From Bacillus carboniphilus (GTDB lineage: Bacteria; Bacillota; Bacilli; Bacillales; JC228), in assembly GCF_039522365.1 (NCBI RefSeq), contig NZ_BAAADJ010000017.1, positions 1-64,000 of the forward strand: a DNA stretch of 64,000 nucleotides, given 5' to 3'. Below the pieces are notes generated by a model that did not search any database, was not told where the DNA came from, and worked only from the letters and a program-made list of their open reading frames with translations. How positions within the stretch are numbered: position 1 is the first letter of the stretch; each line of letters starts with the position of its first letter. Below, piece after piece: positions 43,754 through 52,814 of this stretch. The position numbers and the translations under genes were made by a program.

Positions 43754-44770
43754 GCTCCTAATCTCTTTTCTCATAAATAAGAAATAGGACAAGCCGAAGC
43801 ATAAAAGCGTTGCTGCAAATATTCCTATAAGTTGTGGTGTAATGAGCAATAGGCTCTGACCATACGGTAGTGCACTTGGGATCGCTCCTATAACCTGTTC
43901 CATAGTTAGAGGTCCTAAAGAGCGAACCGATGGAGTTAGAAGAGTAGTAGTTGCTTCACTGTATAGTTGGCTAGGTGATAGCCTCATCAAATTTTGTATA
44001 AACTCTTGGTTTTCAATCACTTGATTTGTGGATGGGATGGCTTGTTTTTTCTGAACAGCTTTGGAAATGACACTCACTAGCATTGAATAAAAGACAGTGA
44101 AGAATAACCACACAGCAATACTACTCAATGCTGAGGTTGCCGCCTGTTTAAAACGAATTGACAATAATATAGATAAGTTGACCCAAAACGCCACATAACA
44201 AACGCTTAACACAAGAAAACTTAATACTCTTAAAAACTCTTCAAGGCTGGGCGGTAAACCAATGATGAGAATTCCTAGAGCGATAACTAGGAGTCCCAGT
44301 GTAAATAAAAGGCTACTTATGATAAGCAACGCGGCTACAAACTTTGCATTTATAATATAATCTCTTGGAACTGGCTGTGAAACCAGTCGGCTTAAAGTTC
44401 CTTTATTATATTCAGAATTAATCGCATCAAATCCAAGAGCAATACCAAGTAATGGACCTATGAAACTTACAAAAATAAAGAACGGTGGGAGTGTTCCGTC
44501 TGAGATTGTAAATAACTTTAAAAATAAGAAGGCATCATCCGATTCAATCGCTGAAGCAGCTTCCCTTATTCCCGTTAAGGCGGTATACAGAGAACCTAAA
44601 CATGTGAAGGCTAATAGGATTACTAAGATGTTAACTCTCCAGCTTGTAATATGGTCTGCTACCTCCTTTTGGACTAATACCCAAAAAGAGTGAGAAGGAG
44701 ATGGTGATTTCTCCTTCTTATTTATGAAAAACATCCTGCTTTTTTCCTCTAATTTATCTATAATCCTCAC
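43751..44770 (-). CDS. ABC-2 type transporter permease
   Basis: The 339-aa protein has six main helices with an N-terminal SFWVLVQKEVADHITSWRV segment and a large extracytoplasmic loop (residues about 235-290). The DSINSEYNKGTLSRLVSQPVPRD-type segment (family coupling helix) is visible near residue 120. It forms the membrane part of an exporter with the next ATPase (1-nt gap) and the NEW3 protein. NosY/GldF-like permeases share this layout. Confidence 0.88.
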   Translation of the reverse strand: MRIIDKLEEKSRMFFINKKEKSPSPSHSFWVLVQKEVADHITSWRVNILVILLAFTCLGSLYTALTGIREAASAIESDDAFLFLKLFTISDGTLPPFFIFVSFIGPLLGIALGFDAINSEYNKGTLSRLVSQPVPRDYIINAKFVAALLIISSLLFTLGLLVIALGILIIGLPPSLEEFLRVLSFLVLSVCYVAFWVNLSILLSIRFKQAATSALSSIAVWLFFTVFYSMLVSVISKAVQKKQAIPSTNQVIENQEFIQNLMRLSPSQLYSEATTTLLTPSVRSLGPLTMEQVIGAIPSALPYGQSLLLITPQLIGIFAATLLCFGLSYFLFMRKEIRS

Positions 44771-45712
44771 TCATCCCTCACTCCCTTCAAAATATCGTTG
44801 ATAAATTTCATCCAACCCTACTTTTTCCTGAGATATAGTTTTCAAGTGGACACCCGCTGAAATAATAACTTCTACAACTTTTTGTAAAGTGGATTCATGT
44901 ACGCTCCAAATTGTTAGTTCATGTTCAGTAAGGACTGCTTTTCTTACTCCATTTAGCAGCTTTATTTCGTTCACTAAGGACTCTGTAAGCCCATTAGCTT
45001 TAATTTGAATTTGATGACCTTCCTCCCCTAGTAGCTTTTTGGCTAACGTTTCTATCGTTCCTTGGGCAAGAAGTTTTCCCGAAACGAATAGACCCACTCG
45101 GTCACAAATTTGCTGAACTTGATGTAAGTGGTGGGAAGATAATAATACAGTAATGCCTTTTTCCTTACTTAAGCTCCTAATCAGTTGAAGCAATTCCTGA
45201 ACTCCTGTTGGGTCTATTCCAAGAGTCGGTTCATCTAGAATAATGACTTCTGGGTCCTTTATGAGTACATCAGCTAGCCCTAGTCTCTGTCTCATTCCTC
45301 TTGAATAGGTCCCAACCTTTTGGTTCATGGCATAGGATAAGCCAACCTGCTCTAGCAAGCCTTTAGCTTTCTCTTCAGCTTCTTCTTTTGGAAATCCATT
45401 TAATAAGGCTGTTAATAGAAGGTTAGACAGACCCGTTCGGTTCTCATAGAAACCTACTTGATCGGGTAAATATCCGACTTTTCCCTTTACTTTTATAGGC
45501 TCTCTTGTTGAATGAAACCCACAAACCTGAACAGTACCTTCCGATGGTTCAGACAAACCTAAAATCATCAATATAGTTGTAGATTTACCAGCACCATTTG
45601 GACCTAAAAGGCCAAAAACTTCTCCTTTCTTTATGTGTAAGTTAAGATGGTTAACAGCAACCTTATCTCCATACTTTTTAGTTAATCCTTCAATTGCAAT
45701 AATGTCGTTCAA
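44771..45712 (-). CDS. ABC transporter ATPase
   Basis: The 313-aa protein has Walker A GPNGAGKST, signature YSRGMRQRLGLADVL and Walker B VIILDEPTLGID, plus a C-terminal accessory domain (after about residue 220), as in CcmA/NosF-type exporters. It is the middle gene of a three-gene operon: NEW3 protein, ATPase, permease, with 2-nt and 0-nt gaps. The substrate is unknown. Confidence 0.92.
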   Translation of the reverse strand: MNDIIAIEGLTKKYGDKVAVNHLNLHIKKGEVFGLLGPNGAGKSTTILMILGLSEPSEGTVQVCGFHSTREPIKVKGKVGYLPDQVGFYENRTGLSNLLLTALLNGFPKEEAEEKAKGLLEQVGLSYAMNQKVGTYSRGMRQRLGLADVLIKDPEVIILDEPTLGIDPTGVQELLQLIRSLSKEKGITVLLSSHHLHQVQQICDRVGLFVSGKLLAQGTIETLAKKLLGEEGHQIQIKANGLTESLVNEIKLLNGVRKAVLTEHELTIWSVHESTLQKVVEVIISAGVHLKTISQEKVGLDEIYQRYFEGSEG

Positions 45713-45714
45713 AC

Positions 45715-46875
45715 TTATCTCCTCCCATACTTACGGATTAGATAAAAAATGCCTCCGATTACTCCTGCAATAATAAAGACACCAATCCATCCCCAAAGCA
45801 TGGAAGTTTTTACCGACATACGAAATTGAGCAGAAGAACTAGACTCAGGTGCAGTCGCTTCCATTTCGACAACGTAATCCCCAGCGATCGCATTTTTACT
45901 AGCTTTTATCGTAGCTTGAATAGTTTCAGATTTCCCTGGTTCCAGCTTGTTGATTTTTTTAGGGTCGAATGTTACTTCCCAATTTGCTGGCTTGGAGGAT
46001 GTTAGGCTAATATCCTGTAGAGGAAGGGTTCCTGTATTCTTTACAACTAAATCAATCGTCTTTTCGTCACCTGCTGTTATATCTTCACTTAACCTTCCAG
46101 ATGGTGTTGATAATTCAATTCCATAACTACCTGTAATGGCTGCTTCTAAAACAAGTTCAGCTGAAGTAGATTCATTGGATGCTCTAACGGGAATCTGATA
46201 GGTGTCTGACTTTACGTTAGTAGCTGGTGAAACACTGACCTTTACATTTTTAGTAGCATTTGAGTCAACCGTTATCGAAGTCACACTTTTACCATCTACT
46301 TCAAAGTCAACGGTCCATCCCTTTGGTGCCTCTGCTATTAAAGCGTAGTGCTGTTCTTCTGCTGTTCTATTTTTAATTTCAGCAGTATAGTCAAAAGAAG
46401 AATCTGCATCTCCTTCTAAGTTAGACTGTTCCGTAGTCATTTCCGTTTTGAACGTTCCTTTTTCACTTACCGTTACCGATAACGGTAGCTCAGTTTCGAG
46501 ACCAGAATTAGCCTCAGCCACTGCCTTAAATGTATAGGTTCCTTTTTCAACCTGAAGCGGAACTGTAATATTGACGGAAAGTGATTCTGACTCCCCGGGT
46601 TGAACAGAGATTTCCTGTAGATCCCAGCCTCCAGAGTTAATGGTGTATTCCCATTCCGGTAACAGCTCATTCATTGACACCTGGATAGATTGGTTAGAGC
46701 TGGTATGATTGATCACGTCCATTGAGTAATCAATCGTCTCACCTGGCGTAACTGATATACCTGTATAAGGAGTATAAAGTTCGATTCCTTCTGCTGCTAC
46801 TCCTTTTGGTACCGGGAGTACTGCTCCCAACAATAAACCAACTAGAATAATAGAATGGAAAAGTTTTTTAAACAT
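45715..46875 (-). CDS. NEW3-domain membrane-anchored surface protein
   Basis: The roughly 386-aa protein has a signal peptide (FKKLFHSIILVGLLLGAVLP), two to three Ig-like NEW3 repeats (VTPGETIDYSMDVINHTSS, then similar blocks near residues 150 and 260), and a C-terminal transmembrane helix (GWIGVFIIAGVIGGIFYLI) with a basic RKYGRR end. It probably projects from the cell surface beside the ABC exporter. GGGGG lies 6 nt before the chosen ATG. The gene is divergent from the ECF sigma gene. Its role may be envelope stress sensing or substrate handling. Confidence 0.85.
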   Translation of the reverse strand: MFKKLFHSIILVGLLLGAVLPVPKGVAAEGIELYTPYTGISVTPGETIDYSMDVINHTSSNQSIQVSMNELLPEWEYTINSGGWDLQEISVQPGESESLSVNITVPLQVEKGTYTFKAVAEANSGLETELPLSVTVSEKGTFKTEMTTEQSNLEGDADSSFDYTAEIKNRTAEEQHYALIAEAPKGWTVDFEVDGKSVTSITVDSNATKNVKVSVSPATNVKSDTYQIPVRASNESTSAELVLEAAITGSYGIELSTPSGRLSEDITAGDEKTIDLVVKNTGTLPLQDISLTSSKPANWEVTFDPKKINKLEPGKSETIQATIKASKNAIAGDYVVEMEATAPESSSSAQFRMSVKTSMLWGWIGVFIIAGVIGGIFYLIRKYGRR

Positions 46876-46937
46876 TTGATTACCCCCTTTAATGTTTTCA
46901 AACACAGTACGGGGAAGATCTAGAATTGGATTTACAT

Positions 46938-46967
46938 TTTATAAAAATTTTTCAATTCTCTTTTCAA
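46938..46967 (-). promoter_or_regulatory. Candidate SigA promoter of the NEW3-ABC operon
   Basis: On the minus strand TTGAAA (46967-46962), an 18-nt spacer and TATAAA (46943-46938) precede the start by about 63 nt. An alternative ECF-like pattern, -10 element CCGTACT near 46910, is also conceivable. Confidence 0.4.
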
Positions 46968-47021
46968 ATGTTTAAAAGTTTGATAAAAAAATAGTTAATT
47001 ACGTTTAATGCAGGTGAAACT

Positions 47022-47621
47022 ATGAATGAAATTTCAAAGGATAACCAGTGTTTAATGGAAGGAATTCAAAACGGGTCGCTTGAAGCTTTTGAGAAATTTT
47101 ACACCCAAAACTATGCTTTTGTTTACTCTCTGGCATATAAGATTCTGCAGGATACTCAAGCTTCAGAGGATGTATGTCATGACGTTTTTATTGAGATTAG
47201 TCAAAAAGCCCATACATACTCCAAAGAAAGAGGAAGTATTGAGGCTTGGCTAGCTGTAAGGACCCGAAGTAGGAGTATTGACTATATTCGAAAAAAGAGA
47301 GAAGTCTTGTCTAATGACATTGAGCGAGAAAAGGAAAACTCAAGAGACGAAAGAACATCTCCGGTTGACGAAAAAGTGATGGAAAATATGGATAGACAGT
47401 TAGTCTTATCTGCTTTGAAACAGTTACCTGAACCTCAGGCAAAGGCTATCTACGGAAACTACTATGAAAGCATACCTCATAAAGAATTAGCTTCGAAACT
47501 GAAACAACCACTAGGAACTGTAAAATCACTCATTCGATATGGAGTAAAGAATTTAAGAAAACAGTTAGAACAGGCAAAAGGGTTAAATTTCTTTAAGGGG
47601 GATGATCATCATGGGGTGTAA
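47022..47621 (+). CDS. ECF RNA polymerase sigma factor
   Basis: The 199-aa protein has sigma region 2 (YKILQDTQASEDVCHDVFIEI, then RTRSRSIDYIRKKRE) and region 4 (LPEPQAKAIYGNYYESIPHK, KLKQPLGTVKSLIRYG), the ECF architecture. It is coupled to the anti-sigma gene by an 11-nt overlap. A -35 AAC-type element of its own is not evident. The divergent NEW3-ABC operon is a possible target. Confidence 0.9.
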   Translation: MNEISKDNQCLMEGIQNGSLEAFEKFYTQNYAFVYSLAYKILQDTQASEDVCHDVFIEISQKAHTYSKERGSIEAWLAVRTRSRSIDYIRKKREVLSNDIEREKENSRDERTSPVDEKVMENMDRQLVLSALKQLPEPQAKAIYGNYYESIPHKELASKLKQPLGTVKSLIRYGVKNLRKQLEQAKGLNFFKGDDHHGV

Positions 47622-48312
47622 TCATTGGTCAGATGAACAAATGATAGATTATATTTTAGATAATCATGATCCATTTACAAATGAATCCATAAATCATTCC
47701 ATTAAAGAATGCCCACTATGTCAAAATCAATATCATCAATGGATAAGCATTCTTCCTACAAAAGAAGAAACATTGCAGCCGTCTGAGAAACTAAAACAAC
47801 GAATACTAAAGAGTTTCACTTCACTTATAAAAAGGAAAAGGCGGAAAGTGAATTTTCCCATGGTGGCATTTAGAACAGCTAGTATTGCAACCGCAGCCTT
47901 TATTCTTGTTATCGTATTTTGGATGAAGGACACGGCGAGCTTACCAATGAGTCATCCTTCTGATGAACCCATTTTCGTGATGAATAATGACACGAGTATT
48001 TACGAGCTTGTTCCACATGTTAATCACAATATGAAGGGGTATGCTTGGATTAACGAACGGACAAAGGAATTATACCTGTTTGTAGATGGGCTCGTTCCTA
48101 TTCATGACAAGGATTATCAAGCTTGGGTTAAAACCAGTAACCAGATACACGATGCTGGAGTTTTACAACTAATGGGGGAAAGTGGCCAGTTATACATTAA
48201 AAGTGACCCAATAAACCATGCTGAATATATTATTTTAAGTATTGAGCCAAAGGGCGGTAGTAAATCTCCGTCGGAAAAAGATTCATGGCTGATTAAACTG
48301 AATGCAAAGTAA
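47611..48312 (+). CDS. Zinc-type anti-sigma factor (RskA-like)
   Basis: The 233-aa protein begins with a zinc anti-sigma domain (NHSIKECPLCQNQYHQW, H-x3-4-C-x2-C), has one helix (about residues 90-112, SIATAAFILVIVFWM) and an extracytoplasmic RskA-like domain with the motif KDYQAWVKTSNQIHDAGVL. It should hold the ECF factor at the membrane until a surface signal releases it. ATG at 47611 has AAGGGGG 9 nt upstream; an in-frame ATG 9 nt before has no spacing. A terminator follows. Confidence 0.88.
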   Translation: MGCNHWSDEQMIDYILDNHDPFTNESINHSIKECPLCQNQYHQWISILPTKEETLQPSEKLKQRILKSFTSLIKRKRRKVNFPMVAFRTASIATAAFILVIVFWMKDTASLPMSHPSDEPIFVMNNDTSIYELVPHVNHNMKGYAWINERTKELYLFVDGLVPIHDKDYQAWVKTSNQIHDAGVLQLMGESGQLYIKSDPINHAEYIILSIEPKGGSKSPSEKDSWLIKLNAK

Positions 48313-48340
48313 AAACGGATAGGGCTCCCTATCCGTTTTA
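48312..48340. terminator. Terminator between anti-sigma and MBL genes
   Basis: The stem aaaacggataggg / ccctatccgtttt with a 3-nt loop works on both strands. Confidence 0.8.
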
Positions 48341-49198
48341 TTAGTGTAAATGTTTATCTACATACTTCCCATGGTCAGGAATTGCAATTTGGTCAAATTG
48401 ATCGACTAATTTCTTTAAATTTGTGGAAAGCTCTTCTCCAGCCATTGGCAAACCGTGACCGGTTATCGCTACTGATGGATTTAAAGCTTCTAATGTTCGT
48501 ACGGATTGCCATGATGTATTCCAGTCTGGTGTTAAATATCTTGGCGGTCCACTGATTTCCTTTTCTTGAGTCACTACTTTATATAGAAACTCTTGCTTAA
48601 CCGTGACAAAAGCATCTCCTACAATAAGAGCCCCATCACTCTCCCTGAATAAGGAAATATGGCCTGGCGTGTGACCAGGTGTATGAACCCATTTCCACCC
48701 TGGCATTTCAGGAATGGCCCCATTTTCAGGTAAAGCTTGGATATGTGTCCCGAGGTCGATCGCTTCATTTGGAAATAGGGGGGACATTTTCGCTACCATT
48801 CCGCCTTCTACTGTAGGATCAGGCTCTGGATAATTCTTTTCCCCCGTTAAAAAAGGAAGCTCTAATGCATGCGCATATACGGGTACATTCCAATACTCAA
48901 TCAGTTCTATTAGCCCCCCAACGTGATCAAAATGGCCATGAGTTAATATAATCGCACTCGGTTTACTATTTGGCCCAAATCTTTCTTCGCTGACTCGAAT
49001 GATGTCATCTTCAGAGTTTGGCATTCCTGCATCTACTAATACAAAATCACCTGTTTCTGGATTACCTACAAGAGCAATATTAACAATTTGAATGGTGTAG
49101 CTATATAGGTCTGGTAATACTTGTATACCAACACCACTTCCAACTGAAGTTGCCGGAATAAACTTATAATCCCTTCCATAGTGCATTTCTCGATCCAT
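48341..49198 (-). CDS. MBL-fold metallo-hydrolase
   Basis: The 285-aa protein has the metallo-beta-lactamase signature THGHFDHVGG (HxHxDH), the third-ligand region HTPGHTPGH and the final GHGLPM. The fold binds two zincs and hydrolyses thioesters, phosphodiesters, lactones or sulfonates. The closest layout is that of YflN/YtnP-like lactonases, not specific enough to name. GTGGGG before the ATG at 49198 decides the start over longer forms. It is monocistronic. Confidence 0.88.
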   Translation of the reverse strand: MDREMHYGRDYKFIPATSVGSGVGIQVLPDLYSYTIQIVNIALVGNPETGDFVLVDAGMPNSEDDIIRVSEERFGPNSKPSAIILTHGHFDHVGGLIELIEYWNVPVYAHALELPFLTGEKNYPEPDPTVEGGMVAKMSPLFPNEAIDLGTHIQALPENGAIPEMPGWKWVHTPGHTPGHISLFRESDGALIVGDAFVTVKQEFLYKVVTQEKEISGPPRYLTPDWNTSWQSVRTLEALNPSVAITGHGLPMAGEELSTNLKKLVDQFDQIAIPDHGKYVDKHLH

Positions 49199-49340
49199 AA
49201 AATCCCCACTTTTCATAAAGGCATTAAGCATATTTTCTCTCAATTTTATAAGAAGTATGTGCCTCTCAAGTCCCTCATAAGGTTATGAAAAAATAGTCAA
49301 ATGTTCATAATGATAATGCTAAACCTTAGGAGGTAATTTT

Positions 49341-50363
49341 ATGGCTGTACGTTTGTTACTTCATTTTTTAAAACTCCCATTAGCTGGACGAATTCTGGCA
49401 ATGGCCACTGTAACGATCCTATTCTTTGGAGTAACAATCCATATTGTCGAACCAAAGGTCTTTCCTACCATATTTGATGGCGTTTGGTGGGCGATTATTA
49501 CAGCATCGACGGTAGGTTTTGGGGATTTCGTTCCTGTAACGGTAGAAGGAAAACTCGTAGGAATTATTCTAATCCTTGTTGGCGCAGGCTTTCTTTCAAC
49601 CTTTTTCGTCACGCTAGCTGCTACAACCGTTCAAACACAGAATGCATTAAATCACGGGAAAGCTGCTTATAAGGGAAAAAGTGGTCACATGGTTATCGTT
49701 GGTTGGAACGAGAGAAGCCGCTATGTAATCAAACAGCTAATTAAATTAGACCCCTCAACACGGATTGTTCTGATTGATGAATCTTTAAATGAAAAACCAA
49801 TTCAGGATGTCAATGTTCACTTTATTCAAGGAAGCGCTGACCAAGACAATATTTTAATAAAGGCTGGTATCAATGAGGCAAAAACGATTATTATTACAGC
49901 TGATCCAAGTGTAAGTGAAGTAGAGTCAGACATGAGGACGATTCTTCAGCTTATTGCAATAAAAGGGATTAACCCTTCTGTTTATTGTGTAGTAGAAATT
50001 TTAACTCAAAGACAAATTAACAATGCTAATCGAGCAGGGGCAGATGAAATTATTGAATCCAACAGTCTCTCTGGTTCAGTTATGATGAATACTATTTTAA
50101 ACCAAGGTATTTCGAAAGCCCTTGATGTTATGTTGAATCAAAACCATGGAAGTAAGGTGGAATATAGACCTGTTCCAAGTGAATTATTGGGACAATCATT
50201 TAATATGTTAGTACAGAAATATTATAATGATGAGATTTTGGTTATAGGAATTAAAAAAAGAGGGGAAACATTTGTTAACCCTCCCTTTGACATGAAAGTG
50301 GAATACGGTGATGAGCTTTTGTTAATTTGCGGACATTATAGGAGTAGTTCTTCTAATTCCTGA
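49341..50363 (+). CDS. yugO: Potassium channel with TrkA-N/C domains (YugO-like)
   Basis: The 340-aa protein has two helices flanking the pore helix and selectivity filter TVGFGDFVPVT (near residue 58), then a RCK/TrkA-N domain (HMVIVGWNERSRYVIKQLI, GXGXX nucleotide motif) and TrkA-C. Such channels are ligand-gated K+ efflux systems; YugO in B. subtilis drives potassium signalling in biofilms. The 3' end overlaps the YugN gene in opposite orientation by 28 nt. No mstX gene lies directly upstream. Confidence 0.92.
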   Translation: MAVRLLLHFLKLPLAGRILAMATVTILFFGVTIHIVEPKVFPTIFDGVWWAIITASTVGFGDFVPVTVEGKLVGIILILVGAGFLSTFFVTLAATTVQTQNALNHGKAAYKGKSGHMVIVGWNERSRYVIKQLIKLDPSTRIVLIDESLNEKPIQDVNVHFIQGSADQDNILIKAGINEAKTIIITADPSVSEVESDMRTILQLIAIKGINPSVYCVVEILTQRQINNANRAGADEIIESNSLSGSVMMNTILNQGISKALDVMLNQNHGSKVEYRPVPSELLGQSFNMLVQKYYNDEILVIGIKKRGETFVNPPFDMKVEYGDELLLICGHYRSSSSNS

Positions 50364-50740
50364 ACTAATGATTTTCCTAAATCAATATACTCTTTTGGAA
50401 AACTTGCATCACTGTCCACAGGCTCTTGGAACTGATTAACCATTGAAGAAAATACTCCCGTGTCGTCTCCTTTTTCATCAATTCCAATTTGGTATTTATG
50501 TGATAGTAAAAATGGTCTTCCTAATTCGACTGTGGTTCCTCTTGAATCTAATTGCCCATCAATCGCTTTAAAGGGTATACGTAAAAACTGGTAGCCTACT
50601 TTGTCATCGATTTTATAATCAAAGTAACCATGATCATAATCCCAGTTATCGCCGATTGAATACCCTCTTGGCTTTAAATCTTGTTCTAATCTATATAACG
50701 AAAATTGTACGCCCTCTAATTTAGATGGAATCTCAATCAT
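50336..50740 (-). CDS. yugN: YugN-like family protein
   Basis: The 134-aa soluble protein begins MIEIPSKLEGVQFSLYRLEQDLKP and includes the family's GDNWDYDHGYFDYKID block. The function is unknown. GGAG lies 8 nt before ATG; a TTG two codons earlier is less likely. Position between yugO and pgi is as in B. subtilis. Its 3' end overlaps that of yugO. Confidence 0.88.
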   Translation of the reverse strand: MIEIPSKLEGVQFSLYRLEQDLKPRGYSIGDNWDYDHGYFDYKIDDKVGYQFLRIPFKAIDGQLDSRGTTVELGRPFLLSHKYQIGIDEKGDDTGVFSSMVNQFQEPVDSDASFPKEYIDLGKSLVQELEELLL

Positions 50741-50874
50741 GTTCAAAACTCCTTTTTTACCAATTGATTGAGTATAGTGTTTCCTAGAAAAGTGAAGATT
50801 ATCAAATTGTTTTCTTTATATAAAAGGCTGTTTTCGTAAAGCTTGTTGTTATTTGCAATTATAATTCAACCGCA

Positions 50875-51000
50875 GTTGATTGGAGTGGAAGGTGCTTGAC
50901 TCCTGCGGGAGGAAGGGACAAGGGAGACCCCGCAGGAGCGTAGCGACGAGGAGGCTTCCGGACCGCCCGCGGAAAGCAAGCACCTGCAACGGAAATCAAC
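50875..51000. repeat. 126-bp imperfect palindromic intergenic element
   Basis: The element runs from gttgattggagtgg to cggaaatcaac. Its ends form an imperfect inverted repeat (AGGTGCTTG / CAAGCACCT) and an inner CTCCTGCGGG / CCCGCAGGAG stem (50900-50909, 50929-50938). It is much more GC-rich than its surroundings. I recognise it as a family of dispersed intergenic elements in many Bacillus-type genomes. It lies between yugN and pgi, where no other gene is seen. Confidence 0.85.
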
Positions 51001-51062
51001 GTCCCTATTCAAAGAGTCATTAATTGTCCAAAAGCAACAAAGTATACGAAAACAGCGATATT

Positions 51063-51095
51063 AAAAGCCCACGTTGACAAAACGTGGGCTTTTTA
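51063..51095 (-). terminator. Terminator of pgi
   Basis: AAAAGCCCACGTTT and AACGTGGGCTTTTA pair on the minus strand; the T-run is strong on the plus strand as well. Confidence 0.8.
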
Positions 51096-51098
51096 TAA

Positions 51099-52445
51099 TT
51101 ATAAACGCTGCTCTAATTTTTTCTTTTCTTCTTCAAATCCTGGCTTCCCGAGGAGAGCAAACATGTTTTTCTTGTAAGCTTCCACTCCTGGTTGATCAAA
51201 TGGATTTACTCCTAAAAGATATCCACTAATCGCACAAGCCTTTTCAAAGAAGTACACTAAATAACCAAACGTATATTCATCTTGCTTTGGAATTTCAATA
51301 ACTAAATTTGGCACACCGCCATCTGTATGTGCTAGCAGTGTTCCTTGAAAGGCTTTTTTGTTTACAAAGTCAACGGTTTCACCCGCTAAATAGTTTAGGC
51401 CGTCTAAGTCATTTTCTTCTGCCTCAATCGAAAGTTCGTGTCTTGGATTGGTTACATTAATAACCGTTTCAAATAAGTCACGACGACCCTCTTGAATGTA
51501 TTGGCCTAGAGAGTGTAGGTCTGTGGAGAAGTTAGCGGATGAAGGATAAATCCCTTTCTGATCCTTCCCTTCACTCTCACCAAATAATTGTTTCCACCAT
51601 TCAGAGAAGTACTGAAGACCTGGTTCGTAGTTAATCAATAGCTCCACTGTTTTACCCTTATTGTATAGAGCATTTCTTACAGCCGCATATTGGTATGCTA
51701 TGTTCTCACGAAGATCCTCTTTTCCAAAGTCCTCTTGAGCTTGGCCAGCCCCTTTCATCATCTCCTCGATGTTAGCTCCGCTTACGGCAATCGGTAGCAG
51801 ACCAACAGCAGTTAAAACAGAATAGCGTCCACCAACATCATCAGGAATAACAAATGTTTCATAACCATTCTCATCAGCAACCGTTTTTAATGCACCTTTC
51901 GCACGATCAGTTGTTGCATAAATTCTCTTGGCAGCAGTTTCCTGCCCATATTTTTCAACAAGAAGTTTGCGGAAAATACGGAATGCAATGGCAGGTTCTG
52001 TTGTTGTTCCTGACTTTGAAATCACATTTATGGAGAAATCTTTTTCCTTTAAGAGGTCCATAACGTCTCTCATATATGTAGAACTAATATTGTTTCCTAA
52101 AAAGATAACTTGTGGTGTTTTACGATCATTTTTTGATAACGCATTATAGAAGGAGTGATTTAACATTTCAATAGCTGCTCGAGCACCTAAGTACGAACCA
52201 CCAATTCCAATCACTAGTAATACCTCAGAGTCTGCTTGGATTTTTTTCGCAGCTTTTTGAATTCGATTAAATTCATCTTTATCGTAATTCTCAGGCAGGT
52301 CAATCCATCCTAAAAAATCATTTCCTGCACCTGTTTTTTCATGTAAGGAACGATGTGCAGCTGAAACCGCATCTTGTAGGTATGTAATCTCGTGTTCTCC
52401 GAAAAACGAGAGTGCTTTTGTATAATCAAATTTGATATGTGTCAT
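51099..52445 (-). CDS. pgi: Glucose-6-phosphate isomerase
   Basis: Pgi interconverts glucose-6-phosphate and fructose-6-phosphate in glycolysis. The 448-aa protein has the short bacillary length and the motifs [48 protein letters not shown] and the C-terminal [20 protein letters not shown] lies 6 nt before ATG at 52445; the frame is open for 11 more upstream codons without a ribosome site. It is monocistronic. Confidence 0.97.
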   Translation of the reverse strand: MTHIKFDYTKALSFFGEHEITYLQDAVSAAHRSLHEKTGAGNDFLGWIDLPENYDKDEFNRIQKAAKKIQADSEVLLVIGIGGSYLGARAAIEMLNHSFYNALSKNDRKTPQVIFLGNNISSTYMRDVMDLLKEKDFSINVISKSGTTTEPAIAFRIFRKLLVEKYGQETAAKRIYATTDRAKGALKTVADENGYETFVIPDDVGGRYSVLTAVGLLPIAVSGANIEEMMKGAGQAQEDFGKEDLRENIAYQYAAVRNALYNKGKTVELLINYEPGLQYFSEWWKQLFGESEGKDQKGIYPSSANFSTDLHSLGQYIQEGRRDLFETVINVTNPRHELSIEAEENDLDGLNYLAGETVDFVNKKAFQGTLLAHTDGGVPNLVIEIPKQDEYTFGYLVYFFEKACAISGYLLGVNPFDQPGVEAYKKNMFALLGKPGFEEEKKKLEQRL

Positions 52446-52598
52446 TTGGACCCTCCAATTATATACGTATTTGGTCAATTACACTTTACAGAAACAGTGT
52501 GAGAGAATCAAGTGATGTTATCGCCGGCTGGAAAAATAGTAATTAGTTCTGGAAACATTATGGTGCGTTTTTTGGAACAGTTGAGTTAGAATACTTAT

Positions 52599-52743
52599 TT
52601 CTGTTCCGATTCTTACATTTTATGGAATTTATAGAACAGAAGTATCAACTTTCATTCCTTTTATTACTGTTTTTGGAAATAATGGAACATAAATGCCTTT
52701 TTTTGTTCCATGTTTTACAGTTTATGGAATAATCAGAACAAAA
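52599..52743. repeat. Two TTCC/GGAA inverted-repeat elements with compensatory changes
   Basis: Unit 1 (52599-52641) has ends TTCTGTTC / GAACAGAA; unit 2 (52701-52743) has ends TTTTGTTC / GAACAAAA. Both are 43 bp and share an inner TTTTATGGAAT-like core. The stem bases differ in a paired way. A third, partial TGGAAATAATGGAACA copy lies between them near 52675. The 52446-52814 gap between pgi and the ADH gene contains nothing else. Confidence 0.8.
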
Positions 52744-52814
52744 ATCTTCGAAATCAACAGCAAAAATGAAAAAAGCACTGGAAAGATAACTTCTCCCAAT
52801 GCTTTTCATGCCTC

